DNA from: Luteibacter rhizovicinus
GTDB taxonomy: Bacteria > Pseudomonadota > Gammaproteobacteria > Xanthomonadales > Rhodanobacteraceae
NCBI RefSeq assembly: GCF_004342265.1
Contig: NZ_SMCS01000002.1
Coordinates: 310,001 to 374,000 of the forward strand
Direction: 5' to 3'
DNA length: 64,000 nt
Position numbers and translations under genes: made by a program. The notes under the pieces were generated by a model. That model had not been told where the DNA came from and ran no database searches. It saw only the letters and a list, made by a program, of their open reading frames with translations. Of the stretch, positions 18,742-28,698 are shown one piece after another. Positions within the stretch are counted from its first letter, which is position 1. The number at the start of each line of letters is the position of its first letter.

Positions 18742-21255
18742 ATGCTGAAGAAAGCACTTACCGTCGCGCTATTGACGGGACTCGCCGCGAGTTCGGTGTT
18801 CGCACGGATCGCCGCCGTCGACGACACGGCAGTCGATCAGCGTGTCGACGCCATGCTCGGCAAACTGACTCTCGAACAGAAGGTATCGCTGCTCGGCGGC
18901 GTGGAGAATTTCTACGTGCGCCCGGTTCCCGCGATCGGGCTGCCGCGACTTACGATGTCCGACGGCCCGTTCGGAGTTCGCGCGCCCGGCCCGTCGACGG
19001 CGTATGCGGCAGGCATCGGCCTTGCCGCGAGCTTCGACCCTGAATTAGCCCAACGCGTCGGCACGGCCATGGGCCGCGATGCGCGCGCCCGGGGCGTGCA
19101 CTTCCTGCTCGGCCCTGGCGTGAATCTTTATCGCGCACCGCAGAACGGTCGCAACATGGAGTACTACGGCGAAGATCCGCTGCTGGCCGGAAAGATCGCC
19201 GTCGGGCTCATCAAGGGCGTGCAGGGCGAAGGCGTCGTCGCCACCGTGAAACATTTCGCGGCGAACAACTCAGAATACGACCGCCGCCACCTCGACACCC
19301 TTATCGACGAGCGCACTCTGCGCGAACTCTATCTTCCCGCCTTCGAAATGGCCGTCAAGGAAGGTCATGTCGGTGCGGTGATGACCAGCTACAACCTCGT
19401 CAACGGCGATTATCTTTCCGAGAACCAACCCATCAGCCACGACATCCTCAAGGGCGAATGGGGTTTCCGCGGCTTGTTGATGTCCGACTGGGAGGCCACG
19501 CACGACGGCGTCAAGGCGTTCAACGCCGGCCTCGATCTGGAGATGCCGGCCGCCACCGCCATGAAACCGGAGACGATACTTCCCGCGCTGCGCGATGGCC
19601 GTCTGACCGACGCCGCTCTGGACGATAAGGTCCGCCGCATCCTGCGCACCGCCGCGCGCTTCGGTTTCCTCGACCGGGACCAGAAAGATGCGGCGTTGCC
19701 CCTGTTCGATCCCGAGAACAATAAGGCAGCGCTGGACGCCGCACGCGAAGCACTCGTATTGCTGAAGAACGACAAGGTCCTGCCGCTCGACGCAAACACG
19801 ATCCGCACGATCGCTGTCATCGGGCCGGCCGCGCATCCGGGCAACGCCAGCGCGGGCGGCAGCTCGCATATCGACACGTTCCGCACGCAAAGCATCCTGA
19901 CCGGCCTGACCGATCGCCTGGGTGGCAAGGTCCGTGTGCTCTACGCCCGCGGCCTGCCCTCGCCCGAACAGGTCTTCAAGCAGGAAGCGTTCGTCACCGC
20001 GGATGGCTCGCCGGGGCTGAAGCGCGAGACCTTCGCCAATGCAAACTTCAACGGCAAGCCGTCGGCCAGCGACGTGGACGGCAAGATCGACCAGTGGAAG
20101 CCGGAACTGTGGACGACGCCCGCCGTCGACCGGACCAGCATCCGTTGGAGCGGCCGCTTCGTACCGAAGACGTCCGGCCGTTTTCTGTTCCTGACCGCGG
20201 CCGCGAGCAAGGACACTTACGTTCTCTACATCGACGGCAAACCGGTCACGACACAGCCGGAACGCGAAGGTCAGGCGCCGCTTTACGCGACCGTCGACCT
20301 CAAGGCCGGCAAGGCTGTCGATGTCCGCCTCGATTACAGGCCCGACGTCAGCTATAGCCGCATGGGTCTGGGCGTGGTGTCGCTCGACGATCTGATCTCG
20401 GCCGATGCACGCAAGATCGCGGCTTCGGCCGATGCCGCGGTCGTGGCCGTCGGTTTCGATCCCACTTCGGAAAGCGAAGCCTACGACCGCACTTTCGATC
20501 TGCCATGGGGCCAGGAAGCCCTGATCGAAGCGGTGGCGAAGGCCAATCCCAAAACCATCGTCACCGTCACGTCCGGTGGTGCGTACGCCACGGATCGCTG
20601 GCTCGGCAAGGTGCCGGCGCTGTTGCAGAACTGGTATCCCGGACAGGAAGGGGGCCAGGCCATCGCGGAAGTCCTCTTTGGCGACCGCGCGCCCGAAGGC
20701 AAGCTGCCCATCAGTTTCGAACATCGCTTCGCCGACAACCCCGTGCACGACTTCTACGACGCGCCCGCGCATCCGGCCGGCACCAACCCCACGGTGAAGT
20801 ACGGCGAAGGCGTGTTCCTCGGTTATCGCTGGTATACGAGCAATCCACGCAAGGCCCAGCCGCTTTATGCCTTCGGCTACGGCCTGACGTATACGACGTT
20901 CCGCTTCGCCAATCTGAAGCTGTCCGCGACACAGGCTCATGCGGACGACAGCATCACCGTCGATGTCGACGTCACCAATACCGGCTCGCGCAACGGTGCC
21001 AACGTGGTGCAGGTCTATGTCGGCGATCCGTCGGCGAAGGTCGCCCGCCCCGCGAAGGAGCTCAAGGCATTCGAGAAAGTACGGCTGGCACCAGGTCAGA
21101 CGCGCCATGTCTCGCTGACCCTCGACCGCCGCGCCTTCGCCTATTACGACGTGCATCGCCACGACTGGCAGATCGACGCGGGCCGCTTCAAGGTCTATGT
21201 CGGCGACGCCTCGGACCATACGCCGCTCGCGGCCGACCTGACGCTCGGGAACTGA
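18742..21255 (+). CDS. GH3 beta-glucosidase with PA14 insert, secreted
   Basis: 837 residues, 11 bp after GH35, with aggaag upstream. Signal peptide MLKKALTVALLTGLAASSVF ending near ARI. Domain order: GH3 TIM barrel (~30-310) with GPGVNLYRAPQNGRNMEYYGEDP, VKHFAANN and nucleophile Asp249 in LLMSDWEATHDG; alpha/beta sandwich split by a PA14 domain (~430-565); C-terminal fibronectin-III-like domain with FGYGLTYTTFRF. GH3 enzymes of this type hydrolyse terminal beta-glucosyl bonds, so it would degrade the unsubstituted backbone glucose of xyloglucan oligomers. PA14 inserts usually contribute to substrate pocket shape. Stop and next start are separated by 2 bp. Confidence 0.92.
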   Translation: MLKKALTVALLTGLAASSVFARIAAVDDTAVDQRVDAMLGKLTLEQKVSLLGGVENFYVRPVPAIGLPRLTMSDGPFGVRAPGPSTAYAAGIGLAASFDPELAQRVGTAMGRDARARGVHFLLGPGVNLYRAPQNGRNMEYYGEDPLLAGKIAVGLIKGVQGEGVVATVKHFAANNSEYDRRHLDTLIDERTLRELYLPAFEMAVKEGHVGAVMTSYNLVNGDYLSENQPISHDILKGEWGFRGLLMSDWEATHDGVKAFNAGLDLEMPAATAMKPETILPALRDGRLTDAALDDKVRRILRTAARFGFLDRDQKDAALPLFDPENNKAALDAAREALVLLKNDKVLPLDANTIRTIAVIGPAAHPGNASAGGSSHIDTFRTQSILTGLTDRLGGKVRVLYARGLPSPEQVFKQEAFVTADGSPGLKRETFANANFNGKPSASDVDGKIDQWKPELWTTPAVDRTSIRWSGRFVPKTSGRFLFLTAAASKDTYVLYIDGKPVTTQPEREGQAPLYATVDLKAGKAVDVRLDYRPDVSYSRMGLGVVSLDDLISADARKIAASADAAVVAVGFDPTSESEAYDRTFDLPWGQEALIEAVAKANPKTIVTVTSGGAYATDRWLGKVPALLQNWYPGQEGGQAIAEVLFGDRAPEGKLPISFEHRFADNPVHDFYDAPAHPAGTNPTVKYGEGVFLGYRWYTSNPRKAQPLYAFGYGLTYTTFRFANLKLSATQAHADDSITVDVDVTNTGSRNGANVVQVYVGDPSAKVARPAKELKAFEKVRLAPGQTRHVSLTLDRRAFAYYDVHRHDWQIDAGRFKVYVGDASDHTPLAADLTLGN

Positions 21256-21257
21256 TC

Positions 21258-24110
21258 ATGAAGTCCACCACACTCGCTTCCCTGCTTCTCACGCCGCTCG
21301 CCGCCGCTTTGCTTGCCAGTTGTTCGTCGTCGCCATCGGCCCATGCCACGACACCGGTCAGCCACGCGACGCGCATCGCGGACGGTGCGGTCGTCGCCGT
21401 CGATCGCTCGACACAGAAGGTACGCCTGCAGCTCGTATCTCCGAAGATCGTGCATGTCACGGTCGCGCCGGACGGCAACTTCGATCTGCCCGCCAGCCTG
21501 ATGGCGGTCAAAACCGGCGGCGACGGATCGTTCTCGCTCGACGAGTCCGGCGATGACGTCGTGCTGAAGACGTCGGCCCTCGAAGCCCATGTCTCCACGA
21601 AGGATGGTGCCGTCCGCTTTACCGATGCGCAGGGCAAACCCATCCTTGCCGAGCGCGCCGGCGGCCGCACCTTTGCGCAGACGACCGTCGAAGGCAAGCC
21701 GTTCGTCGCGATTCGCCAGCGTTTCGAATCGCCCGACGACGAGGCGTTCTACGGACTGGGTCAGCACCAGAACCGCCAGATGAATTACAAGGGCGAGGAC
21801 GTCGAACTCGCCCAGCACAATATGGATGCCGGCATTCCGTTCGTCGTCTCCACCCGCAATTACGGTCTGCTGTGGGACAACAATTCGATCACGCGCTTCG
21901 GCGATCCGCGCGAGTATCCGCTGGCCGGCCAGACGCTGAAGTTTTACGACGCGGACGGTAAGGAAGGTGGACTGACCGCCCGTTACTACACGGGCGACAC
22001 GCTGAAGGCGACGCGCGTCGAGCGCGAGGTCAACTACGCCTACATCAAGGACCTGACGACTTGGCCGGCCGAACCGACCGCGAAGAAGACCGACCGGGTC
22101 GTCTGGGAAGGTTCATTCGAAACCGTGTCCTCCGGCGAACAGAAATTCCGGCTGTACTCGTCCAGCTACGCGAAGGTCACCATCGACGGCAAGGTCGTAT
22201 ACGACGACTGGCGTCAGAACTGGAATCCCTGGTACCACAACATCCGTCTGCCGATGGAAACCGGCACGAAGCACACGATCAAGATCGAGTGGAAGCCGAA
22301 CGAAGGCTATATCGCGCTCTACCATCTCGACCCGCAGCCGGACGCGGAACAGCGCGATCTCTCGATGTATTCCGAGGTAGGTCATGCGGTCGACTACTAT
22401 TTCGTCGCCGGCTCGAATCTCGACGATGTCGTTTCCGGTTACCGGACGATCACGGGCAAGGCGACGATGCTGCCGCGCTGGGCATACGGCTTCTGGCAGA
22501 GCCGCGAACGCTACAAGACGCAGAAGGAAATCGTCGACACCGCGACACGCTATCGCAAGCTGGGCCTGCCACTGGACAACATCGTCGAGGACTGGAGCTA
22601 CTGGCCCGAGAACGCGTGGGGCTCGCACGAGTTCGATGCGGCACGCTTCCCCGACCCGAAGGGCATGATGAAACAGCTGCACGACATGCACGTGCAGCTG
22701 ATGATTTCCGTGTGGCCGAAGTTCTATCCGGAAACGAAGAACTACAAGGAACTGGACGCCAAGGGCTACATCTATCGCCGCAACGTCGAAAAGGGCGAGC
22801 GCGACTGGATCGGCACCGGTTACCTCAACGCCATCTACGACCCGTATGCGAAGGAAGCGCGCGACATCTACTGGCGGCAGATGCAGGAGAACCTCGGCGT
22901 GCTGGGCATCGACGGGTGGTGGCTCGACGCTTCCGAGCCCGACATTCATTCGAACCTCGACATCGCCGAACGCAAGCTGCGCATGGGACCGACCGCTCAG
23001 GGTCCGGGCGCCGCGTTCTTCAATTCCTATCCGCTGGTCCATACGACCGGCGTCTATGAAGGCCAGCGTGCCAGTGCGCCGGATCGTCGCGTATTCATCC
23101 TCACGCGTTCGTCGTTCGCCGGCCAGCAGCGCAATGCCGCCGCCACATGGAGCGGCGATGTGGTGTCGCGCTGGAGCAACCTGCACGATCAGATATCGGC
23201 GGGCGTGAATTTCTCGCTGTCGGGCATTCCGAACTGGACGACCGATATCGGCGGCTTCGCGCTGGAACCGCGTTACGAGAAACCCGGTGCGGCCGATCTG
23301 AAGGAATGGCGGGAACTCAATCTCCGCTGGTTCCAGTTCGGCACGTTCACTCCGCTGTTCCGCTCGCACGGCCAGTTTCCGTACCGCGAAATTTTCAATC
23401 TCGCGCCGAAAGGTTCGGACGTTTACGAATCCCTTGCGTGGTACGACCGTCTCCGTTATCGCCTGATGCCGTACATCTACACCCTGGCCGGCGATATCTG
23501 GCAGGACGACGGCACCATCATGCGTGGCCTGGTCATGGATTTCCCGAACGATACGAAGGTGCGCACGATCGACGACGAGTTCATGTTCGGCCCGGCCTTC
23601 CTGGTCGCACCGGTGCATGAGTACGGTGCGCGCAGCCGTATGGTCTATCTGCCGGCCGGTTCGGATTGGTACGACTTCCAGACGGGCAAGCGCCATGCCG
23701 GCGGCACGACCATCGATGCCGACGCACCGCTCAACCGCATGCCGCTGTTCGTTCGTGCCGGCGCCATCGTTCCGGTCGGCCCGGCGATCCAGTACACCGG
23801 CCAGAAGCCCGACGCGCCAATCACGGTCTATGTCTACCCCGGACGCAACGGCAGTTTCTCGTTGTACGAGGACGAGGGGACGAACTATGGCTATGAGAAG
23901 AATGCGTCCAGCCACATTCCCCTTACGTACGACGACGCAAGCCATACGCTTCACATAGGTGAACGCCAGGGCAGTTTCCCCGGCATGGTGGAGAAGCGGC
24001 GGTTCCGCGTGCGGCAACTTGGGGAAAACGCGCGTCCCGGCGTGGACTTCGAGGCAAAGGCCGATAAGGAAGTGGAATACACGGGGCAGGCGGTGACGAT
24101 CCAGCTCTGA
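21258..24110 (+). CDS. GH31 alpha-xylosidase with PA14 insert, lipoprotein
   Basis: 950 residues. The start opens a lipoprotein signal with lipobox L-A-S-C, lipidated Cys22. GH31 barrel with an inserted PA14 domain (~275-375; VVWEGSFETVSSGEQKFRLY ... NEGYIALYHLDP). Nucleophile Asp557 is in GIDGWWLDASEPDIHSN and the acid/base Asp634 in TWSGDVVSRW. The combination of XylS-type catalytic block and PA14 is that of Cellvibrio japonicus Xyl31A, which removes the non-reducing-end alpha-xylose from xyloglucan oligosaccharides. Lipidation would hold it at the inner or outer membrane in the periplasm. Last enzyme of the locus; dusB follows in another functional context. Confidence 0.93.
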   Translation: MKSTTLASLLLTPLAAALLASCSSSPSAHATTPVSHATRIADGAVVAVDRSTQKVRLQLVSPKIVHVTVAPDGNFDLPASLMAVKTGGDGSFSLDESGDDVVLKTSALEAHVSTKDGAVRFTDAQGKPILAERAGGRTFAQTTVEGKPFVAIRQRFESPDDEAFYGLGQHQNRQMNYKGEDVELAQHNMDAGIPFVVSTRNYGLLWDNNSITRFGDPREYPLAGQTLKFYDADGKEGGLTARYYTGDTLKATRVEREVNYAYIKDLTTWPAEPTAKKTDRVVWEGSFETVSSGEQKFRLYSSSYAKVTIDGKVVYDDWRQNWNPWYHNIRLPMETGTKHTIKIEWKPNEGYIALYHLDPQPDAEQRDLSMYSEVGHAVDYYFVAGSNLDDVVSGYRTITGKATMLPRWAYGFWQSRERYKTQKEIVDTATRYRKLGLPLDNIVEDWSYWPENAWGSHEFDAARFPDPKGMMKQLHDMHVQLMISVWPKFYPETKNYKELDAKGYIYRRNVEKGERDWIGTGYLNAIYDPYAKEARDIYWRQMQENLGVLGIDGWWLDASEPDIHSNLDIAERKLRMGPTAQGPGAAFFNSYPLVHTTGVYEGQRASAPDRRVFILTRSSFAGQQRNAAATWSGDVVSRWSNLHDQISAGVNFSLSGIPNWTTDIGGFALEPRYEKPGAADLKEWRELNLRWFQFGTFTPLFRSHGQFPYREIFNLAPKGSDVYESLAWYDRLRYRLMPYIYTLAGDIWQDDGTIMRGLVMDFPNDTKVRTIDDEFMFGPAFLVAPVHEYGARSRMVYLPAGSDWYDFQTGKRHAGGTTIDADAPLNRMPLFVRAGAIVPVGPAIQYTGQKPDAPITVYVYPGRNGSFSLYEDEGTNYGYEKNASSHIPLTYDDASHTLHIGERQGSFPGMVEKRRFRVRQLGENARPGVDFEAKADKEVEYTGQAVTIQL

Positions 24111-24151
24111 TGTGCCACCGAGGTGGCCCCCGCATGCCCGGGGGGCCTAAA

Positions 24152-25147
24152 ATGCCCCCCATGCACATCGGCCCCTACCCGATCGCGCCTGCCGTGGTGC
24201 TCGCACCCATGGCCGGCGTCACCGACAAGCCCTTCCGCCTGCTCTGCAAGCGGATGGGCGCCGGGCTGGCCGTGTCCGAAATGACCACTGCCGATCCGCG
24301 CCTGTGGCAGACCCGTAAATCCCTGCATCGCATGGATCATGTCGGCGAGCCGGAGCCGGTCAGCGTCCAGATCGCGGGCTACGACCCGGGCATGCTGGCC
24401 GACGCCGCGCGCTACAACGTCGACAACGGCGCGCAGATCGTCGATATCAACATGGGCTGCCCGGCGAAGAAGGTGTGCAATGTCTGGTCCGGTTCGGCGC
24501 TGCTGCAGGACGAACCGCTGGTCGCACGCATCCTCAAGGCCGTCGTTACCGCCGTGGACGTGCCGGTCACACTGAAGATCCGTACCGGCTGGGATCGCGA
24601 CAACCGCAATGCCCTGACCATCGCGCGCATCGCCGAAGACTCGGGTATCGCCGCGCTGGCCGTGCACGGCCGCACGCGCGCCGATAAGTACGAAGGCGAA
24701 GCGGAGTACGACACGATTGCCGCGGTGAAGGCTGCGGTGCGCATTCCGGTCATGGCCAACGGCGACGTCACCACGCCCGAACAGGCACGCCATGTGCTCG
24801 CCGTCACCGGTGCGGATGCCGTCATGGTCGGTCGCGGGGCGCAGGGCCGGCCGTGGATTTTCCGTGAAATCGCGCATTACCTGGCGACTGGCGAAACATT
24901 GCCCGAGCCCGATGCCGACGAGGTATGCGCCATCCTGTGCGCGCATCTCGAACATCTTTATGCGTTCTATGGCGAACTGCAGGGCGTGCGCATCGCGCGT
25001 AAGCACCTTGGGTGGTATGCGAAGGATCGCGCGGAGAACGCGGCATTCCGCGCGGTGGTCAATCGCGCCGATACCGCCGATGCGCAGTTGCGGCTGACGC
25101 GTGAATACTTTGCGGCGCTGGCGGCTGGGACGGCGCTGGCGGCTTAG
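24152..25147 (+). CDS. dusB: tRNA-dihydrouridine synthase B
   Basis: 331 residues from ATG 24152, with gggg about 8 bases upstream; ATG 24161 is an alternative. The FMN enzyme reduces uridine to dihydrouridine in tRNA. Signatures are VLAPMAGVTDKPFRLLCKRMGAG at the N terminus, DINMGCPAKKVCNVWSGSALL with the catalytic Cys following KKV, VHGRTRADKYEG, and the FMN phosphate site ANGDVTTPEQA ... DAVMVGRGAQGRPWIF. Length and motifs fit DusB rather than DusA or DusC. In many proteobacteria fis follows dusB; here a REPIN and a molybdoenzyme gene follow, so that linkage is absent. Confidence 0.92.
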   Translation: MPPMHIGPYPIAPAVVLAPMAGVTDKPFRLLCKRMGAGLAVSEMTTADPRLWQTRKSLHRMDHVGEPEPVSVQIAGYDPGMLADAARYNVDNGAQIVDINMGCPAKKVCNVWSGSALLQDEPLVARILKAVVTAVDVPVTLKIRTGWDRDNRNALTIARIAEDSGIAALAVHGRTRADKYEGEAEYDTIAAVKAAVRIPVMANGDVTTPEQARHVLAVTGADAVMVGRGAQGRPWIFREIAHYLATGETLPEPDADEVCAILCAHLEHLYAFYGELQGVRIARKHLGWYAKDRAENAAFRAVVNRADTADAQLRLTREYFAALAAGTALAA

Positions 25148-25207
25148 GTGGCACGGATGGCGTCAACTGCCTGTCACCGTCCTCCCTTTCTTCACCGTCA
25201 TGCATTC

Positions 25208-25371
25208 CCTCACCGTCATTCCGGCGTACGCCGGAATCCGCAGCGATAGTGTATGCCTGGCGATGTACTTGCCGTGCTGCGCAATGCAAAACAAGAGCGA
25301 GAACATGGGCGGATGGCGACAACCGATTGGGCGGCTGCGGATTCCGGCGTGCGCCGGAATGACGGTGAGGG
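25208..25371. repeat. Family-B REPIN-like inverted pair
   Basis: Left unit around 25208-25245 (ctcaccgtcattccggcgta) and right unit around 25333-25371 (ttccggcgtgcgccggaatg) are inverted, each itself containing a small palindrome (ttccggcg..cgccggaa). Same architecture at 31252-31404, 41331-41481, 42109-42254 and 53723-53866. The remaining 25372-25597 is G-rich non-coding sequence ahead of the molybdoenzyme gene, with no feature I can assign. Confidence 0.75.
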
Positions 25372-25597
25372 GCGCGGTGACGGTGAGGGAGTGGTGTCGG
25401 CGGGGAAGGAATAATGGCGAGCGGAAAAGGTGACGGTAAGGTGAGTGGTTGCGGTAAGGAAGTTACGAGCGGGAGAGGCAGTGAATCCGATCGCTAAAGC
25501 CACAGGTCGGTGCCTGCTGCCTTGACGTCGCCATGAAGCTTCCTCACGCCAACGGGCGTACCATTCGCAAATGCGCACAGGCACGGCGAGGCGACCC

Positions 25598-27913
25598 ATG
25601 ACCGACGAAACGAAAGTCCCCGGCATCGAAGACTATGAAGGCGCGGCTGGCGGCTGGGGCGCTCTTGGCGCCGTAGCGAAAGCGATCAGTGGCCAGATGG
25701 CCATCGCCCGCGAATCCATCGCGCTGCACAAGGTCAACCAGCCGACCGGTTTCGACTGCCCCGGCTGCGCATGGCCCGATCCGAAGCACACCTCGTCGTT
25801 CGAATTCTGCGAAAACGGCGCCAAGGCGGTGTCCTGGGAAGCGACCGCCAAACGGGTGAAACCGGAATTTTTTGCGAAGAATCCGGTCTCGGCCCTGTGG
25901 AACCTGACCGACTACGCGCTGGAAGGTCTCGGCCGCCTGACCCATCCCATGGTCTACGACCGCGCCACGGACACCTACATTCCCATCGCATGGGACGCGG
26001 CGTTCGAACGGATCGGTACGGCGCTGCGCGCCCTGCCCGACCCGGACATGGCGGAGTTCTATACCTCCGGTCGCGCATCGAACGAGGCCGCCTTCCTGTA
26101 TCAGCTTTTCGTACGCGAATTCGGCACCAACAATTTCCCCGACTGCTCGAATATGTGTCACGAGGCGACCAGCGTCGGCCTTCCCACATCGATCGGTGTC
26201 GGCAAGGGTACCGTCACGCTCGACGATTTCGACCACTGCGATGCGATCTTCTGCATCGGTCACAACCCCGGCACCAACCATCCCCGCATGCTTACGACGC
26301 TACGCGAAGCGTCGCTGCGCGGCGTGCCCATCGTCGTACTCAATCCATTGTCCGAGCGCGGTCTGGAACGCTTCACTTCGCCACAGCACCCGGCGGAAAT
26401 GCTTACCGGCCGCTCGGTCCGCATTGCGTCGACGTATTACAAGCTGAAAATCGGCGGCGACGTCGCGGTGCTGAAGGGCATGATGAAATTCCTGCTCGAC
26501 GCCGACGCGGAGAATCTGGCGGCCGGCGGCGAAGGTGTCATCGACCGCGATTTCATCGCGACGCATACGACGGGTTTCGATGCGCTATGCGACGACGTGC
26601 GCGCTACGTCGTGGGATGCGATCGAATTCAAATCCGGCCTCACCCGCACCGAAGTGGAAACCGCCGGAGCCATTTACGCCGAGGCCAAACGCGTGATCGT
26701 CTGCTACGGCATGGGCATCACGCAGCACGCGCACGGCACCGAGAACGTCCAGCAGATCGCGAACCTGTTGCTGATGCGCGGCAATATCGGCCGCGAAGGC
26801 GCCGGCATCTGCCCACTGCGCGGCCATAGCAACGTGCAGGGCGACCGCACCGTCGGCATCACCGAGAAACCGAACGAGGCCCTCAACGAGGGACTTCGCC
26901 GCACCTATGGCTTCGAGCCACCGATCGCGCACGGGCACGATGCCGTCGAAGCGGTACGCGCCATCCGCGACGGACGTTCGAAGGCACTGATCTGTCTGGG
27001 CGGCAACCTTGCCGTCGCCATGCCCGATACGAAAGAGACCTTCGAAGCGATGCGCGGACTGGATCTGGCCGTGCATATCGCCACGAAACTCAATCGTTCG
27101 CACCTGATCCTGGCAAAGGAATCGCTGATCCTTCCCTGCCTCGGCCGTACCGAATTGGACGAACAGGCCACCGGTACGCAATCGGTTACCGTGGAAGATT
27201 CGATGTCGATGGTGCATGCCTCGGCGGGCAGTCTGAAGCCCGCATCGGAGCATCTGCGCTCCGAGCCCTGGATCGTCGCCGGCATGGCGAAAGCGGCGCT
27301 GCCGCATACGAAGGTCGACTGGGATCGTCTGGTCGGCAACTACGATTTCATCCGCGACGATATCGAAAAAGTGTTTCCGATCTTCGCGCAGTTCAACGAA
27401 CGGGTACGCGAGCCTGGCGGATTCCGTCTGCATATCGCAGCGTCGGAACGCGAGTGGGCCACGCCGGACAAGCGAGCGCACTTCCTCATCGCACGCGGCC
27501 TCGACGAGGATGCGGCGGTCGACGAGGGCGGCCTCATGCTGACGACGGTCCGCTCGCACGATCAGTACAACACCACCATTTATGCCCTGAACGATCGCTA
27601 CCGCGGCGTCAGCGGGCGACGCGACGTTGTATTCATGCATGCGAACGATCTCGCCGCGCGCGGACTGAAGCAAGGCGACCGTATCGACGTCGTCGCCACC
27701 GGACCGAACGCACAGGATGGCAAGGTACGCGCGGTACGCGGATTCATCGCCGTCGCTTTCGATATCGCGGAAGGCGCCGTGGCGATGTACTACCCGGAAG
27801 GCAATGCGCTTATCGCGCTGGAATCGCACGATCGCAAATCCGGCACTCCCGCCTATAAGTCGGTACCCGTGATGATCAGCGCAAGCAGCGCGAAGGCGGC
27901 ACGTGCGGTCTAA
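25598..27913 (+). CDS. FdhF/YdeP-family molybdopterin oxidoreductase
   Basis: 771 residues from ATG 25598 (gcgagg upstream). The YdeP branch of formate-dehydrogenase-like molybdoenzymes is cytoplasmic, with a bis-MGD cofactor. Seen: FDCPGCAWPDPKHT near the N terminus, GRASNEAAFLYQLFVREFGTNN, SNMCHEATSVGL, IGHNPGTNHPRML, and a C-terminal MGD-binding domain (TTVRSHDQYNTTIYALNDRYRGVSGRRDVVF). There is no twin-arginine signal. In E. coli YdeP is tied to acid resistance; natural substrate is unknown. The FdhD gene overlaps its 3' end by 11 bp, and MoeA/MobA genes lie opposite, consistent with a molybdenum-cofactor enzyme and its maturation set. Confidence 0.9.
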   Translation: MTDETKVPGIEDYEGAAGGWGALGAVAKAISGQMAIARESIALHKVNQPTGFDCPGCAWPDPKHTSSFEFCENGAKAVSWEATAKRVKPEFFAKNPVSALWNLTDYALEGLGRLTHPMVYDRATDTYIPIAWDAAFERIGTALRALPDPDMAEFYTSGRASNEAAFLYQLFVREFGTNNFPDCSNMCHEATSVGLPTSIGVGKGTVTLDDFDHCDAIFCIGHNPGTNHPRMLTTLREASLRGVPIVVLNPLSERGLERFTSPQHPAEMLTGRSVRIASTYYKLKIGGDVAVLKGMMKFLLDADAENLAAGGEGVIDRDFIATHTTGFDALCDDVRATSWDAIEFKSGLTRTEVETAGAIYAEAKRVIVCYGMGITQHAHGTENVQQIANLLLMRGNIGREGAGICPLRGHSNVQGDRTVGITEKPNEALNEGLRRTYGFEPPIAHGHDAVEAVRAIRDGRSKALICLGGNLAVAMPDTKETFEAMRGLDLAVHIATKLNRSHLILAKESLILPCLGRTELDEQATGTQSVTVEDSMSMVHASAGSLKPASEHLRSEPWIVAGMAKAALPHTKVDWDRLVGNYDFIRDDIEKVFPIFAQFNERVREPGGFRLHIAASEREWATPDKRAHFLIARGLDEDAAVDEGGLMLTTVRSHDQYNTTIYALNDRYRGVSGRRDVVFMHANDLAARGLKQGDRIDVVATGPNAQDGKVRAVRGFIAVAFDIAEGAVAMYYPEGNALIALESHDRKSGTPAYKSVPVMISASSAKAARAV

Positions 27914-28697
27914 ACAAACCAGGCACAAGGGAAGCGCGAAGCGTCCGGTCATTCGCGTCGAAGCGGGTATCGCGACGTCCACGGAGGATTACCTCGCCGA
28001 AGAGGTACCTGTCGCCATGCATTTCAACGGCACGCCGTATGCCGTGATGATGACGACGCCGGCGGATCTGGAAGACTTCGCTTACGGCTTCGCACTGACC
28101 GAACGCGGACTGGCGAAGGTCGACGATGTCGAAGTGTCCGAGTCGCTGGAAGGCATCGTCATCGACATCCGCGGCGACGTACGGGACACACGTTCGCCCC
28201 GCGACATGCCGGGGCGCAGCGGCTGCGGCATCTGCGGCAGCCGCGAACTGGAAGACATCGTGCGGCATCCGGAGCCGGTAGGCGAAGGCATCAGCATCCA
28301 TGCCACGACCGTGGAACGCGCACTGGAAGAACTGCGCGATCGCCAGCCGATCAACACCGTGACGGGGTCGGTGCATGCGGCGGCCTGGATCGACGCGCAG
28401 GGCACCGTCATTCTCGTGCGTGAAGACGTCGGGCGGCACAATGCGCTCGACAAGCTGATCGGCGCCATGCGTTGCGGCGGAGTCGACCCCACCCTTGGCT
28501 TCGCGGTCATTACCAGCCGCGCCAGCTACGAGATGGTGACGAAAGCCGCCACCGCCGGCATTGCCATCGTGGCGGCGATCTCGGCGCCCACCGCGCTGGC
28601 CGTGCATCTGGCCGATGCCTGCAATGTCACGCTGCTGGGATTCGCGCGACCGGGGCGGTTCGTAATGTACGCGCACGAGCGTCGCGTACGCTGTTAG
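27903..28697 (+). CDS. fdhD: formate dehydrogenase sulfurtransferase FdhD
   Basis: 264 residues from GTG 27903, overlapping the end of the molybdoenzyme gene. FdhD passes sulfur from IscS to the molybdenum cofactor before it enters formate-dehydrogenase-type enzymes. The active CxxC is in GRSGCGICGSRELEDI at ~residues 101-104 region; other family blocks are YLAEEVPVAMHFNGTPYAVMMTTPADLEDFAYGFALTE and REDVGRHNALDKLIG. The coupling to the YdeP-type gene argues that this protein matures that enzyme. It converges with the small moeA-mobA operon protein, with one base between the stops. Confidence 0.93.
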   Translation: MRSKQTRHKGSAKRPVIRVEAGIATSTEDYLAEEVPVAMHFNGTPYAVMMTTPADLEDFAYGFALTERGLAKVDDVEVSESLEGIVIDIRGDVRDTRSPRDMPGRSGCGICGSRELEDIVRHPEPVGEGISIHATTVERALEELRDRQPINTVTGSVHAAAWIDAQGTVILVREDVGRHNALDKLIGAMRCGGVDPTLGFAVITSRASYEMVTKAATAGIAIVAAISAPTALAVHLADACNVTLLGFARPGRFVMYAHERRVRC

Positions 28698-28698
28698 G

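Noticed and set aside
19270-24017. Long minus-strand open frames (649 and 634 codons) opposite the GH3 and GH31 genes
   Set aside because: High GC leaves antisense frames open; they have no recognisable domains, while the plus strand encodes intact catalytic motifs.
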